Of a DNA stretch of 58,245 nucleotides, positions 9,114 to 17,847 are shown one piece after another. The stretch lies in NCBI RefSeq assembly GCF_003024805.1, contig NZ_PUEC01000023.1, positions 1 to 58,245 of the forward strand. Direction: 5' to 3'. The DNA comes from Duncaniella muris (GTDB lineage: Bacteria; Bacteroidota; Bacteroidia; Bacteroidales; Muribaculaceae). Both the position numbers and the translations under genes were made by a program. Position 1 is the first letter of the stretch. The number at the start of each line of letters is the position of its first letter. Under the pieces are notes generated by a model that was not told where the DNA came from, made no database searches, and saw only the letters and a program-made list of their open reading frames with translations.

Positions 9114-9318
9114 CTAACCACTTTGATATTTTTCCAACAAAAGAAAAAACGGAATTGTTCAGCGGTGTCCGGTTTATTCCGGCGATTGCCGATGTGTGTC
9201 TTTCTTTCCTGACGGATATGATTCCGTCACGGCCGCGAAGTTACGAAACGGGGTCGATATATGCAAGTTTTTTGAACCCAGGAGGGCCAATCTGCGTAAT
9301 GAAGCTGTTTTTGACGGG

Positions 9319-10122
9319 CTATTTCAGCAGTTTTCTGTCGTTGTCGCCGCTTTCAAGTACGCTCATCTGATGGATGGCGATTTGATTGAGCTTGATGAGC
9401 CGCTCATGCTGTGGCATTCCCTGTTCAATGAATACAGCGTTGAGATTCTCCATGTTGGAAAGGCATATAAGTTCGTTTATGGAGGCGTAATCCCGGATAT
9501 TGCCTTTGAGGTCGGGATTGGCGTCACGCCACTGTTTTGCAGTCATGCCGAACATGGCTACATTCAGCACATCGGCTTCATTGGCATAAATGATGCTCGC
9601 CTGAGCCTTTGTTATCTCGGCAGGTATGAGATTATGCTTGATGGCATCGGTGTGAATTCTATAGTTTATCTTGGACAGCTCACGCTTAGCAGACCAGCCG
9701 ATAAGACGCTGTTCTTCCTCTTTGAGACGCTGAAATTCCTTGACGATATAAACCTTGAATTCAGGACTTATCCACATTGCGAACTCAAACGCAATGTCCT
9801 TATGGGCATATGTGCCACCATAACGCCCCGCTTTTGCTTGCAATGAGACCGCGTTGGTCCTCGCAACGAATTCCTTTACGCTTATTTTGAAGTTATTAAG
9901 ACCTGCATGATTTCTAATTGTGGCGAATTCGCCATAATTAAAATTTGGATTATATACCTTTTCCCAAATGCCGATAAACTCCAAGGTATTTCGGTTGCGC
10001 AGCCAGTCGGTGATGAAGAAGTCCCCATCTTTGGCACGCATCATGTCAGTAAGACAGATGTAATCTTCTCCGTTGACTTTCACAACGTTGACCTCAGTAT
10101 CTTTTACTGTGATTTTTGTCAT
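9319..10122 (-). CDS. KilA-N domain protein
   Basis: A 267-residue protein whose first 110 residues match the KilA-N fold (GEDYICLTDMMRAKDGD, then NWLRNRNTLEF-like spacing as DWLRNRNTLEFIGIWE, and the AGRYGGTYAH core). KilA-N is a DNA-binding domain of phages and mobile elements. The C-terminal part (about 130-267) is a conserved helical extension often found with it. It may be an element regulator. A minus-strand promoter (GTTG, 20 bases, TATCTTTG at 10257-10250) drives it, giving a leader of about 120 bases. A plus-strand promoter inside that leader points against it. Confidence 0.8.
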   Translation of the reverse strand: MTKITVKDTEVNVVKVNGEDYICLTDMMRAKDGDFFITDWLRNRNTLEFIGIWEKVYNPNFNYGEFATIRNHAGLNNFKISVKEFVARTNAVSLQAKAGRYGGTYAHKDIAFEFAMWISPEFKVYIVKEFQRLKEEEQRLIGWSAKRELSKINYRIHTDAIKHNLIPAEITKAQASIIYANEADVLNVAMFGMTAKQWRDANPDLKGNIRDYASINELICLSNMENLNAVFIEQGMPQHERLIKLNQIAIHQMSVLESGDNDRKLLK

Positions 10123-10156
10123 CTCTCGTAAATTTTAATGTATCGAAATCGGTACT

Positions 10157-10188
10157 TTTGGCAGATTGGACTGAAAGTATTACCTTTG
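10157..10188 (+). promoter_or_regulatory. consensus promoter facing against the KilA-N leader
   Basis: TTTG (10157-10160), a 20-base spacer and TACCTTTG (10181-10188) form a near-perfect Bacteroidetes promoter on the plus strand. No gene lies downstream on that strand. The predicted start near 10195 leads directly into a hairpin terminator. Confidence 0.65.
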
Positions 10189-10194
10189 CAGTGT

Positions 10195-10244
10195 TGATTC
10201 CCGGTAGCCCCTGACTCGTCAAGCTATCGGGTTTAGTTTTTTGT
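10195..10244 (+). ncRNA. candidate short antisense RNA over the KilA-N leader
   Basis: From the promoter at 10157-10188 the predicted transcript is about 50 bases. It consists of a stem pairing cccggtagc with gctatcggg around a 14-base loop (10199-10232), then gtttagtttttt. The opposing KilA-N promoter (10250-10281) starts its RNA near 10243, so the two transcripts would be fully complementary over this RNA. The ends are predicted, not mapped. Confidence 0.45.
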
Positions 10245-10249
10245 ATCTG

Positions 10250-10281
10250 CAAAGATAATCATTTTCATCGGATTGGGCAAC
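10250..10281 (-). promoter_or_regulatory. promoter of the KilA-N gene
   Basis: On the minus strand it reads GTTG (10281-10278), a 20-base spacer and TATCTTTG (10257-10250). It faces the plus-strand promoter at 10157-10188, so the two polymerases would run into each other. Confidence 0.55.
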
Positions 10282-10285
10282 AGTG

Positions 10286-10319
10286 AGAAAAAGGACACCG
10301 GGTATCCCTCCCGATGTCC
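10286..10319 (-). terminator. terminator of the second integrase
   Basis: On the minus strand, ggacatcggg pairs with cccggtgtcc around a short loop and TTTTT follows. It lies 130 bases after the integrase stop. The rest of 10320-10449 shows nothing supportable. Confidence 0.7.
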
Positions 10320-10449
10320 AACCACTAATCCGCGTCAGGATGAAACAATAACATGATGACTGCGAATCTTGATGCAAAGGTAGTGTTTTTCAGCCGTATG
10401 CACAACTCTATAACAACATAAAGAGCCAAAGCGCCGGAAATGCCATGGG

Positions 10450-11709
10450 CTATTTTGCCGTTTCCGTGTCAAACGCGACTTTGCCGAGTTTGTTTATGGC
10501 TTTCTGTTTGCGCTGGTCGATCACATGAAGATATTTCTCAGTCATCTTGATGCTCGCGTGTCCGAGAAGAGAGGATACTGTCTTTATGTCGGTTCCGGCA
10601 TTCAGAAGATTTACGGCGAAACTGTGCCTGGCGCAGTGCCATGTGATGCTCTTCTTGATTCCTGCGTTCTTCACCCATCGGGCGAGATGCTTTCTCGCCG
10701 TACCCTTGTGAGGCAGGTCGAATATTCTCTCCCTCGGGTTATCATCATCTTTAGGCTGTCCAATCAGCTTTATAAGCTCATCGTTGAGCGGCATCACTAC
10801 GGCGGCATGTGCGCTGCGTCCCGCGCTTTTCTTCTGGTTAAACCTCATCACCATGCTCTCGTAATCGACATTGGCGAATGTCAGTTCCGACACATCGCAG
10901 TACCGCAGTCCGGTGAAACAGCAGAAGATAAATGCCCGCTGCACCTCTCGGTGTTCGCCGTCATATCGGAACGCCGCGAGGGTGTTTATCTCTTTCGGTG
11001 TGAGAATCTCCTTCAGCATAATGTTTGTGTCGTACACTATGCGGATTCCACGGCAGGGATTCTTTTTTATCAGTTCTTCATCGACAGCATCTGCAAGCAC
11101 CTTCTTGAACCAGTGGTAATTCTTTCGCGGTCCCTCTCCGGTGCATTTCTTCCGGAGATAGTTGGTGAATCCGAGAACCATGTCCGGAGTGACGGCATCC
11201 ATCGGCAGGACATCCTTGTATTTTGAGAACTGTGGAGTTAGCTCAAGATACTCGATGAAGCGTGTCAGAGAATATTTGTAAGACCTGCGGACTGGCAGTG
11301 TGAACGCTTCGTTGTCCCGGTGTTGCCGGAAGTACCTGAGGAAGTTACTCTCCTTCTCCCTTTTCAGGCGGTAACCCTTTCGGTCTTCAAGCATCTCCTG
11401 CTCTTTCTCAAACCGTATCTTCTCGGCGAGGGCGATGGTGTTCTTGTTCTGCTGCCGTTCCTGAGCCGAGCGGGGATGAACCCATACATACAGATTAAGA
11501 GCCTCCTTCTTGCGCAGGTGCTGCACCTTGTATTTAAGTTTTCCTTTCATCGCCCCGGATTCATACACGACATGGTTGCCGTCATCGTCATAGACGGGCG
11601 ATTCGCTACGGCCGAGATAGTATTCCAGCCATAGACTCGCACGTCCGTCTGACATCTCCCTCTGGATGAGCTTGGGATTTTGTTTCTGTTTATTTGGCAG
11701 TCTGCCCAT
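10450..11709 (-). CDS. tyrosine recombinase / integrase of the mobilizable element
   Basis: A 419-residue phage-integrase-family recombinase. The catalytic signature is complete: arginine in FTGLRYCDVSEL, HCARHSFAVNLL, LLGHASIKMTEKYL with the tyrosine nucleophile. The N-terminal half shows the same arm-binding pattern as the first integrase, so the two are homologues from related elements. The gene lies at the right end of the relaxase/DUF3987/HTH/KilA-N block, and the 22-base repeat lies 96 bases upstream, the expected arrangement for an integrase next to its attachment site. A minus-strand TACCTTTG (11743-11736) is the likely -7 box. The ATG at 11709 gives MGRLPNKQKQNPKL, parallel to the start of the first integrase. 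Confidence 0.95.
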   Translation of the reverse strand: MGRLPNKQKQNPKLIQREMSDGRASLWLEYYLGRSESPVYDDDGNHVVYESGAMKGKLKYKVQHLRKKEALNLYVWVHPRSAQERQQNKNTIALAEKIRFEKEQEMLEDRKGYRLKREKESNFLRYFRQHRDNEAFTLPVRRSYKYSLTRFIEYLELTPQFSKYKDVLPMDAVTPDMVLGFTNYLRKKCTGEGPRKNYHWFKKVLADAVDEELIKKNPCRGIRIVYDTNIMLKEILTPKEINTLAAFRYDGEHREVQRAFIFCCFTGLRYCDVSELTFANVDYESMVMRFNQKKSAGRSAHAAVVMPLNDELIKLIGQPKDDDNPRERIFDLPHKGTARKHLARWVKNAGIKKSITWHCARHSFAVNLLNAGTDIKTVSSLLGHASIKMTEKYLHVIDQRKQKAINKLGKVAFDTETAK

Positions 11710-11804
11710 AATGAATTAATTTTGTGTTTGTGGAGCAAAGGTAATAACGGATTGTGAGACACGAAAATCGCCCACAACATCTATTAACAATCGAAATGGG
11801 CAAA

Positions 11805-11826
11805 TGGTGTACTTATGGTGTACTAA
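11805..11826 (+). repeat. 22-base direct repeat, right copy (candidate att or arm site)
   Basis: Two tggtgtact units spaced 11 bases apart and ending in aa, with 20 of 22 bases shared with 2129-2150. See the left copy for the interpretation as an element boundary. Confidence 0.5.
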
Positions 11827-12240
11827 ATGCGAAAAAAGATACAATCAGGAGAAACTGAATAGAAAGCCTGATTTATCTAATATGCTGATATTCACCGATA
11901 ATAGTTATAACGGGTTATATCGGTTTTCCCTATGAAAAAACATACCTTGCCGAATCCCGACGGATTCCGTTGTACGTTAAGTAATTATATAAGGTTGTGG
12001 AATACGGGACCCCGGATTTTATGCCGGATTCATGTCTGAAATCGGGAAAATTGGCATTTCAGTCTGTTTGAATGTAAAATGGATATAAAAATTCGGGATG
12101 GCAATGAGGGAAGAATAAGATTTTGCAAAGGATAGTTAAGGTCGTTTCGGACTAAATATGTAATGAAGTTATGGTTTTAAAAGGAATAAACCGCAATAAT
12201 ACAGATAGTTAACGATAGCGGTCTTGATTGCAAGACGGCT

Positions 12241-12565
12241 GAAATGATGTAATGACGTAATGACGTATTGACGTATTTATTTATGAATGTCATGACGTAA
12301 TGATGTATTTACGTGTTGATGTGCTTATGTATGATTGTATTGGAATATTTTAGTCTGAATGTATGGATAGATGACTGAATGACTGGGGTTTCAAATGATT
12401 GACTGATTGAATGACTGAATGATTGAGTGATTGTTCATTCAGATGATTGGCTGATTGAATGACTGAGTGATTGAGAGACTGATTGACTGACTGGTCATTC
12501 AGTTGATTGAATGATTGAATGACTGACAGACTGAATGATTGATTGGCTGAGTGATTGGTCATAAA
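12241..12565. repeat. degenerate short-period repeat tract (TGACGTA units, then TGAN tetranucleotides)
   Basis: The left part (12241-12330) repeats tgacgta-like units. From about 12360 to 12565 nearly every fourth base pair restarts the unit TGAN (tgac, tgat, tgaa, tgag), with small phase shifts. It lies in a 1.2 kb gene-free stretch (11827-13026) between the mobilizable element and the defence operon. A minus-strand frame through it encodes only NQSLNHSVIQS-type repeats and has no support as a gene. Nothing else is seen in 11827-12240 or 12566-12860. Confidence 0.75.
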
Positions 12566-12864
12566 ACAAGCCTTATGACTGCCCAATTGAAGTAAAGACC
12601 GTCCAATCTGTCCGTTGATTTTCAGCCATTAGATTTTTCATCATGCAATTTTGAAATCAGAACTTCCAAGCTTGTTTTAGAGAAGTTGACTTCCGATATT
12701 GAGATATCCGATTTTAGATAATACCAATGGCATCTAATCTTTAGGTCTGTTGATGATTTTTATTCGGATTGAGTTTCGCTGATTTTACGAGTCTTAAAGG
12801 ATTTTGAGGTTGTGAGCCTAAAATTTAATTTGCTCTTCGCCATAGAATCAAACGAAATTTTTTG

Positions 12865-13026
12865 TAACTTTGCAATCTACTATGCGTAGTAGACTGACAA
12901 AGACCACGACATGATAAAATAGATTATCTCAACATATAAAGGAGCTTCCTTGTAGTCGCATAAAGGCTTGGTCGCCTGTCAGAACTATAAGGAGGCTCTT
13001 TTGTTTTCGCCAAAGGACATCTTACC
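12865..13026 (+). promoter_or_regulatory. promoter and attenuator-like leader of the defence operon
   Basis: TAACTTTG (12865-12872) is a good -7 box. Directly after it the palindrome tctacta-tgcg-tagtaga (12876-12893) sits at the expected transcription start and could be an operator. Further on, a segment starting aaaggagcttcctt (about 12940) pairs with aaggaggctctttt (about 12990), and the second arm runs into a T-rich stretch, which resembles a terminator or attenuator upstream of the GTG start at 13027. The -33 box is not clear. Confidence 0.45.
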
Positions 13027-15597
13027 GTGAGCAAAAAGACGAAAACATACGACATACCCGATGAGGTAGCCGAAGCAATTGTCGCAGAGCGAAAGTCGCT
13101 GTACGGCATAAAATCTTATGTCAGCCTGTTTAGTAGTGCTGGCATTGGTTGCTATGGCTTCAAAGAAGCAGGGTATAGCTGTATTGCCACGGTCGAATTA
13201 TTAGAACGTCGCCTGAAGATTCAGAAGTACAACAATAAATGTATGTTGTCATCTGGATATATTTGTGGTGATATGACTCTTCCTGGGACAAAAGATAAAG
13301 TTTTCCATGAATTGAAAGTTTGGAAAGAGTGCTTTGGTGTTGATGATTTAGATGTTCTGATTGCAACTCCACCATGTCAAGGAATGTCCGTTGCTAATCA
13401 TAAGAAAGGTGATGAGCTTAAACGAAATTCTTTGGTGGTAGAATCCATAAAGATAACACAAGAAGTAAAGCCAAAATTCTTTATTTTTGAAAATGTACGC
13501 GCATTCTTAAATTCAATATGTACTGATATTGATGGAAAGGATAAAACAATTCAAGAGGCAATCTCTATGAATTTAGGCGGTCATTACAATATCCTTTATA
13601 GGATTGTGAATTTCAAAGATTATGGTTGTCCGTCAAGTAGAACGAGAACACTTGTAATTGGCGTTAGAAAGGATTTGCAAGACATCGCCCCATTTGATAT
13701 TTTCCCTACGCAGACATCAGAAAAAACCTTGCGAGAAACGATTGGTCATCTCCCTGAACTTACTGAGATGGGCGAGATTTCTACAGATGACATATATCAT
13801 AATTTTAGAAAATATGCACCCCACATGGAAAGGTGGATTTCTGAAATTAAGGAAGGTCAATCTGCATTTGACAACGAGGATATTACAAGAATCCCTCACA
13901 CCGTCAAGAATGGCGTAGTTGTTTATAATGCTAAGAAAAATGGTGATAAATATACACGCCAATATTGGGATAAAGTTGCGCCCTGCATCCATACTCGCAA
14001 TGACATTATGGCGAGTCAAAATACTGTACATCCAACTGACAACCGCGTATTTAGTATTCGAGAGGTAATGCTTATGATGTCAGTCCCTTATTCCTTTCAG
14101 TGGACTGATATACCATTCGACCAATTAAATGCTCTTCCATTAAAAGAAAAGCAAGCTTTTCTTAAAAAGGAGGAAATGAATATAAGACAAAATCTTGGAG
14201 AAGCTGTTCCGACGATTATATTCAGACAAATTGCAAACAAAATTCGTAAATATCTTGAACGTCCAACATTTACAAATGCTGATGCGCTTGCATTGGTAAA
14301 AGATAACCAATTATGGACTCAGGAAAGAATAATTAGATATATTCGTCAAAGCCAGTCATCTTTCTCTCGCCTTTCTCGAATAGTTGAAATGGCAAATTCA
14401 GAGAGAGATAATACTGCCGCATACTATACTCGCCAAGATATTTGTTTCAGCATTGTCAACAACTTACCTGAAGCAAAGAATTTTTCCACACTATCTATTT
14501 TAGAACCGTCTATCGGAGTGGGGAATTTTTTGCCGGCTTTAATTGATAGATATGCTAATGTTTCTAATGTAACGATTGATGTTGTTGATATAAATCCCAC
14601 ATCAATTCAATTGCTAAAAGAAATGCTCCTGCATATCAATATTCCAGCCAATGTCAAGATTAATTTTATTGAGGGCGATTTCTTGTTACTTGAGTTTGAT
14701 AAAAAATACGATATTGTAATCGGTAATCCTCCATACATGAAATTGACTAAAGAGAAATCTTTAGCCACTAAGTATAAGGCTGGTGCAATCAATAAAGACA
14801 CGAATAATATCTTTGCTTTCTTTGTTGAAAAAGCCATAAAGTTGGGTTCGTATGTTTCTCTAATAGTTCCTAAAAGCATAATAAATGCGCCCGAATTCAA
14901 TAAAACACGTGAGATAATGAATTACCATTCAATATCCCATATCATTGACTTTGGGGAAAAGGCATTTAAAGGCGTTAAAATTGAAACTATCTCTTTCACA
15001 ATAAATACTACCCGGAAATCCGGTGAAACTTTGGTATCTTCATATATCAATAATTCGGTTCGTCTGCTTCCGCAAAAATATATTACTGATTCTTTCTTCC
15101 CTTATTGGCTTCTATATCGAAATGAGGATTTCGACAGGGTGGCAAATTCTATGAGTTTTGGTATCTTCAAATCATATCGAGATAGAGTAATCACCAAAGC
15201 CGTTACTAAGTCGAGAGGGAAATTTCGGGTGCTTAAATCAAGGAACATAGGTAATAATGAGGTTATTGACATCCCGGATTATGATTGTTATGTGGATGAT
15301 ATATCATCTTTTGATGTATCAAAATTTCTGAACCATACGGAATGTGTTCTACTTCCTAACTTAACATACAATCCAAGAGCTTGTTTTTTACCAAAGAACT
15401 GTATTGCAGATGGCTCTGTCGCTATTTTATCCTTGTCTGACCCCGATGTAACAGTCACGGCAAAAGATCTTGAATTTTATGCCACTGATGAATTTATCCA
15501 ATTTTATGCCATAGCGCGAAACTTGGGTACACGTTCTTTGAACATTGACAATAATTCCGTATTTTTCTTTGGGAAACAAATAATAACAGAATCATGA
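13027..15597 (+). CDS. bifunctional DNA methyltransferase: C5-cytosine domain fused to N6-adenine domain
   Basis: The 856-residue protein contains two complete-looking methyltransferases. The N-terminal domain (about 30-420) is Dcm-like: SAM motif FSSAGIGCYG (35-44), the catalytic PPCQ with Cys117, ENV (155-157) and an arginine-rich motif VIII region (SSRTRTLVIG). The C-terminal domain (about 430-856) is an N6-adenine enzyme like those of type IIG or N12-class systems: SAM motif LEPSIGVGN (492-500) and catalytic NPPY (567-570). It would modify both cytosine and adenine in the host, protecting against the nuclease encoded next. The GTG start at 13027 is chosen because no in-frame ATG precedes the fold. 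Its stop overlaps the HNH gene start by four bases. It is AT-rich relative to the core genome, a sign of transfer. Confidence 0.85.
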   Translation: MSKKTKTYDIPDEVAEAIVAERKSLYGIKSYVSLFSSAGIGCYGFKEAGYSCIATVELLERRLKIQKYNNKCMLSSGYICGDMTLPGTKDKVFHELKVWKECFGVDDLDVLIATPPCQGMSVANHKKGDELKRNSLVVESIKITQEVKPKFFIFENVRAFLNSICTDIDGKDKTIQEAISMNLGGHYNILYRIVNFKDYGCPSSRTRTLVIGVRKDLQDIAPFDIFPTQTSEKTLRETIGHLPELTEMGEISTDDIYHNFRKYAPHMERWISEIKEGQSAFDNEDITRIPHTVKNGVVVYNAKKNGDKYTRQYWDKVAPCIHTRNDIMASQNTVHPTDNRVFSIREVMLMMSVPYSFQWTDIPFDQLNALPLKEKQAFLKKEEMNIRQNLGEAVPTIIFRQIANKIRKYLERPTFTNADALALVKDNQLWTQERIIRYIRQSQSSFSRLSRIVEMANSERDNTAAYYTRQDICFSIVNNLPEAKNFSTLSILEPSIGVGNFLPALIDRYANVSNVTIDVVDINPTSIQLLKEMLLHINIPANVKINFIEGDFLLLEFDKKYDIVIGNPPYMKLTKEKSLATKYKAGAINKDTNNIFAFFVEKAIKLGSYVSLIVPKSIINAPEFNKTREIMNYHSISHIIDFGEKAFKGVKIETISFTINTTRKSGETLVSSYINNSVRLLPQKYITDSFFPYWLLYRNEDFDRVANSMSFGIFKSYRDRVITKAVTKSRGKFRVLKSRNIGNNEVIDIPDYDCYVDDISSFDVSKFLNHTECVLLPNLTYNPRACFLPKNCIADGSVAILSLSDPDVTVTAKDLEFYATDEFIQFYAIARNLGTRSLNIDNNSVFFFGKQIITES

Positions 15598-16769
15598 GAG
15601 AAGTTATAAACGAATATTTGAACAAGTTTGATTTTGACATACGAAAGTCGCATGATTCGAGGTATGTTGACCAAAAATGTACACCAGACATCGTTTGTTT
15701 CTTGGCAGATTGCATACTAAACATCGCAGCCTCCCACCCAACATTTACGGCTAATGATATATGGCAAAGTCAATATTTCAAGCATAATTGCCGAGTGGTA
15801 TTCAACAAGCCGTATGCTGATGACAAAAGAGCAAAGAATGAATACAATAAATGGTTTTCGCAGCCATTAAAGTTATTCCATACTGCTGGAATTCTTGATG
15901 CAGATTTTTCGACACGCCCTGCCACATATTCAATAAAGAATGAGGAGTTATTGGATTATATTTCCCGGCGTGAAAGAAACTCGTACAACTTTCTATATTG
16001 TTACTTTTCAAAGGTTCTGAAGGATAGTGGCTTTTGGCGATATTTTGAAGAATATTTGCATAATGTAACTGATAATCGCATTGCTGCCAAAAATGAGTTA
16101 TATGATAGATATTATCGTTTGATAAGTGGGAATACTCCAACACAATCCAAATTGGACATATATCGAATGTTTCACAAGGTGTTGAATGTGTTGGCGACTG
16201 AACATAATGTTCCCGGTAGCAGTGGAAAGGAGGCACGAATGTTCTCTGATTTGATGTACAATCGTAAGAATTGGCGGGATTTGAACAAGGAGAAATCCAT
16301 TACACGGCAGGAAGCGGCTGAGGAGCATATTGATGAACAACAAGAAGCATATAATTCCTACTATGTTCAGAAAGCAACGAATCTGCTGAAGAAAATTCAA
16401 AAAGAAAGTGAGGTGCATGATTCATGGGCAAATGGGTCAGCAACCCATGCTCACCACATCTTCCCTAAAGCACAGTATCCTCAGATTGCTCACTATATTG
16501 AGAATCTTATTATGTTGACAGCAACCCAGCATAACACAAAAGCACATCCAAACAACAATACTCAAATGATTGATAAGGATTATCAATTAGTTTGTTTGTT
16601 GGCGAAAGCGGATACAATTGAGCAATCGTTAAGGCGAATGGGCGAAAGGTATTATCGCAAAGAGTCTTTCCTATTTGTGATAAAGACTGGCTTAGATTGT
16701 GAGTTGAGTATGCAACTCTCATTCCAAGACATTAAGAATTGTTTAATCCAAATATATAATAGAGCTTAA
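15594..16769 (+). CDS. HNH-type restriction endonuclease (putative)
   Basis: A 391-residue protein whose last third carries an HNH/beta-beta-alpha-metal motif: HAHHIFPK (residues 285-292) with the paired histidines 287-288, then N304 in YIENLIML and H313/H318 in TATQHNTKAH. The first 270 residues have no family I recognise and may supply target recognition. Overlap with the methyltransferase stop (ATGA) and position directly before a second methyltransferase make it the probable cleaving subunit of a restriction-modification system. Sequence specificity cannot be inferred. Expression without the methyltransferases would be expected to be toxic. Confidence 0.75.
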   Translation: MREVINEYLNKFDFDIRKSHDSRYVDQKCTPDIVCFLADCILNIAASHPTFTANDIWQSQYFKHNCRVVFNKPYADDKRAKNEYNKWFSQPLKLFHTAGILDADFSTRPATYSIKNEELLDYISRRERNSYNFLYCYFSKVLKDSGFWRYFEEYLHNVTDNRIAAKNELYDRYYRLISGNTPTQSKLDIYRMFHKVLNVLATEHNVPGSSGKEARMFSDLMYNRKNWRDLNKEKSITRQEAAEEHIDEQQEAYNSYYVQKATNLLKKIQKESEVHDSWANGSATHAHHIFPKAQYPQIAHYIENLIMLTATQHNTKAHPNNNTQMIDKDYQLVCLLAKADTIEQSLRRMGERYYRKESFLFVIKTGLDCELSMQLSFQDIKNCLIQIYNRA

Positions 16770-16770
16770 A

Positions 16771-17847
16771 ATGGCTAAACGAGGAATAAAAGTCATAGAC
16801 CTATTTTGCGGCATTGGAGGACTCTCTCAGGGCTTTGTCCAAGAGGATTTTAATGTCGTTGCAGGCTTTGACGTTGATGAAACCTGCCGTTTTGCATATC
16901 AAGCCAATAATAACTCAAGATTCTATAATACTGATATAACCGCATTAGAGGGCAAAAAATTAAAAAAATTATATGGGAAATCATTGAAAATTTTAGTAGG
17001 ATGCGCTCCGTGCCAACCATTTTCTTCCTATAGTTTCAAGATTAAGGAAAAAGATTCCAAAAAAGTGAATTTGCTGTATTCTTTTCTTAAGCTTGTTCAA
17101 GAAACAGAACCAACTATTATTTCAATGGAGAATGTTCCCCAATTGACCAGATTTGACAATGGTCAAATTTTTAATGATTTCTGTATTGGTCTTGAAGCAT
17201 TAGGTTATAAATATTCCTATCAGATAGTTTATTGTCCTGATTATGGCATTCCACAAAGGCGTCGTCGCCTTGTATTATTGGCGTCAAAACTTGGGGGAAT
17301 TAAGCTTATGTCACCTACCCATGAAAAGTCATCCTATGTAACTGTTAGAGATGTCATTTCAGATCTTGCTCCAATAAACGCGGGGGAAACAGATCCTAAT
17401 GATTCCCTACATAAAGCGCGTGTCCTTTCTGAAATTAATTTAAGACGAATACAGGTATCTACGCAAGGAGGAAGTTGGAGAGATTGGCCAGAGGAATTGA
17501 TTCTGACTTGTTTTAAGAAAGAATCAGGAAGAACGTATAGTAGTGTTTATGGCAGGATGAGATGGGATGAACCAGCTCCAACAATGACAACACAATGTAC
17601 TGGATTGGGTAATGGTCGCTTTGGTCATCCAGAACAAGATAGAGCTATATCTCTTAGAGAAGCTGCTCGATTTCAAACATTTCCAGATACATACAAATTC
17701 TATGAAGATGACGCGAACTTCAATCCCTCAGTTATTTGTCGTCAAATAGGAAATGCAGTTCCTCCTCTCTTAGGGCGTGTTATAGCAAAAAGCATTAAGA
17801 AACATCTACAAATTCATGGTATATGGCGAAGAAAAAAAGACAACTGA
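16771..17847 (+). CDS. DNA (cytosine-5-)-methyltransferase, second copy
   Basis: A standard-length (358 residues) single-domain C5 methyltransferase. Motif I is DLFCGIGGLSQGF (10-22), the catalytic motif is PCQPFS with Cys81, motif VI is ENV (120-122), motif VIII has the run QRRRRLVLL, and RQIGNAVPP is the C-terminal motif X. It starts one base after the HNH gene stop. It differs clearly from the C5 domain of the fused methyltransferase, so it may modify the other strand of an asymmetric site or a second site. It ends in a 25-base overlap with the DUF262 gene, which suggests a co-transferred operon rather than two separate systems. Confidence 0.93.
   Translation: MAKRGIKVIDLFCGIGGLSQGFVQEDFNVVAGFDVDETCRFAYQANNNSRFYNTDITALEGKKLKKLYGKSLKILVGCAPCQPFSSYSFKIKEKDSKKVNLLYSFLKLVQETEPTIISMENVPQLTRFDNGQIFNDFCIGLEALGYKYSYQIVYCPDYGIPQRRRRLVLLASKLGGIKLMSPTHEKSSYVTVRDVISDLAPINAGETDPNDSLHKARVLSEINLRRIQVSTQGGSWRDWPEELILTCFKKESGRTYSSVYGRMRWDEPAPTMTTQCTGLGNGRFGHPEQDRAISLREAARFQTFPDTYKFYEDDANFNPSVICRQIGNAVPPLLGRVIAKSIKKHLQIHGIWRRKKDN

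Noticed and set aside
12360-12565. CRISPR array
   Set aside because: The period is four bases with no unique spacers, and no cas gene is in the window.
12350-12586. Minus-strand 78-codon frame rich in NQSLNHSVIQS repeats
   Set aside because: It is the translation of the TGAN tract. The four-base period simply gives a twelve-base (four-codon) peptide repeat; no start signal or homologue-like region is seen.
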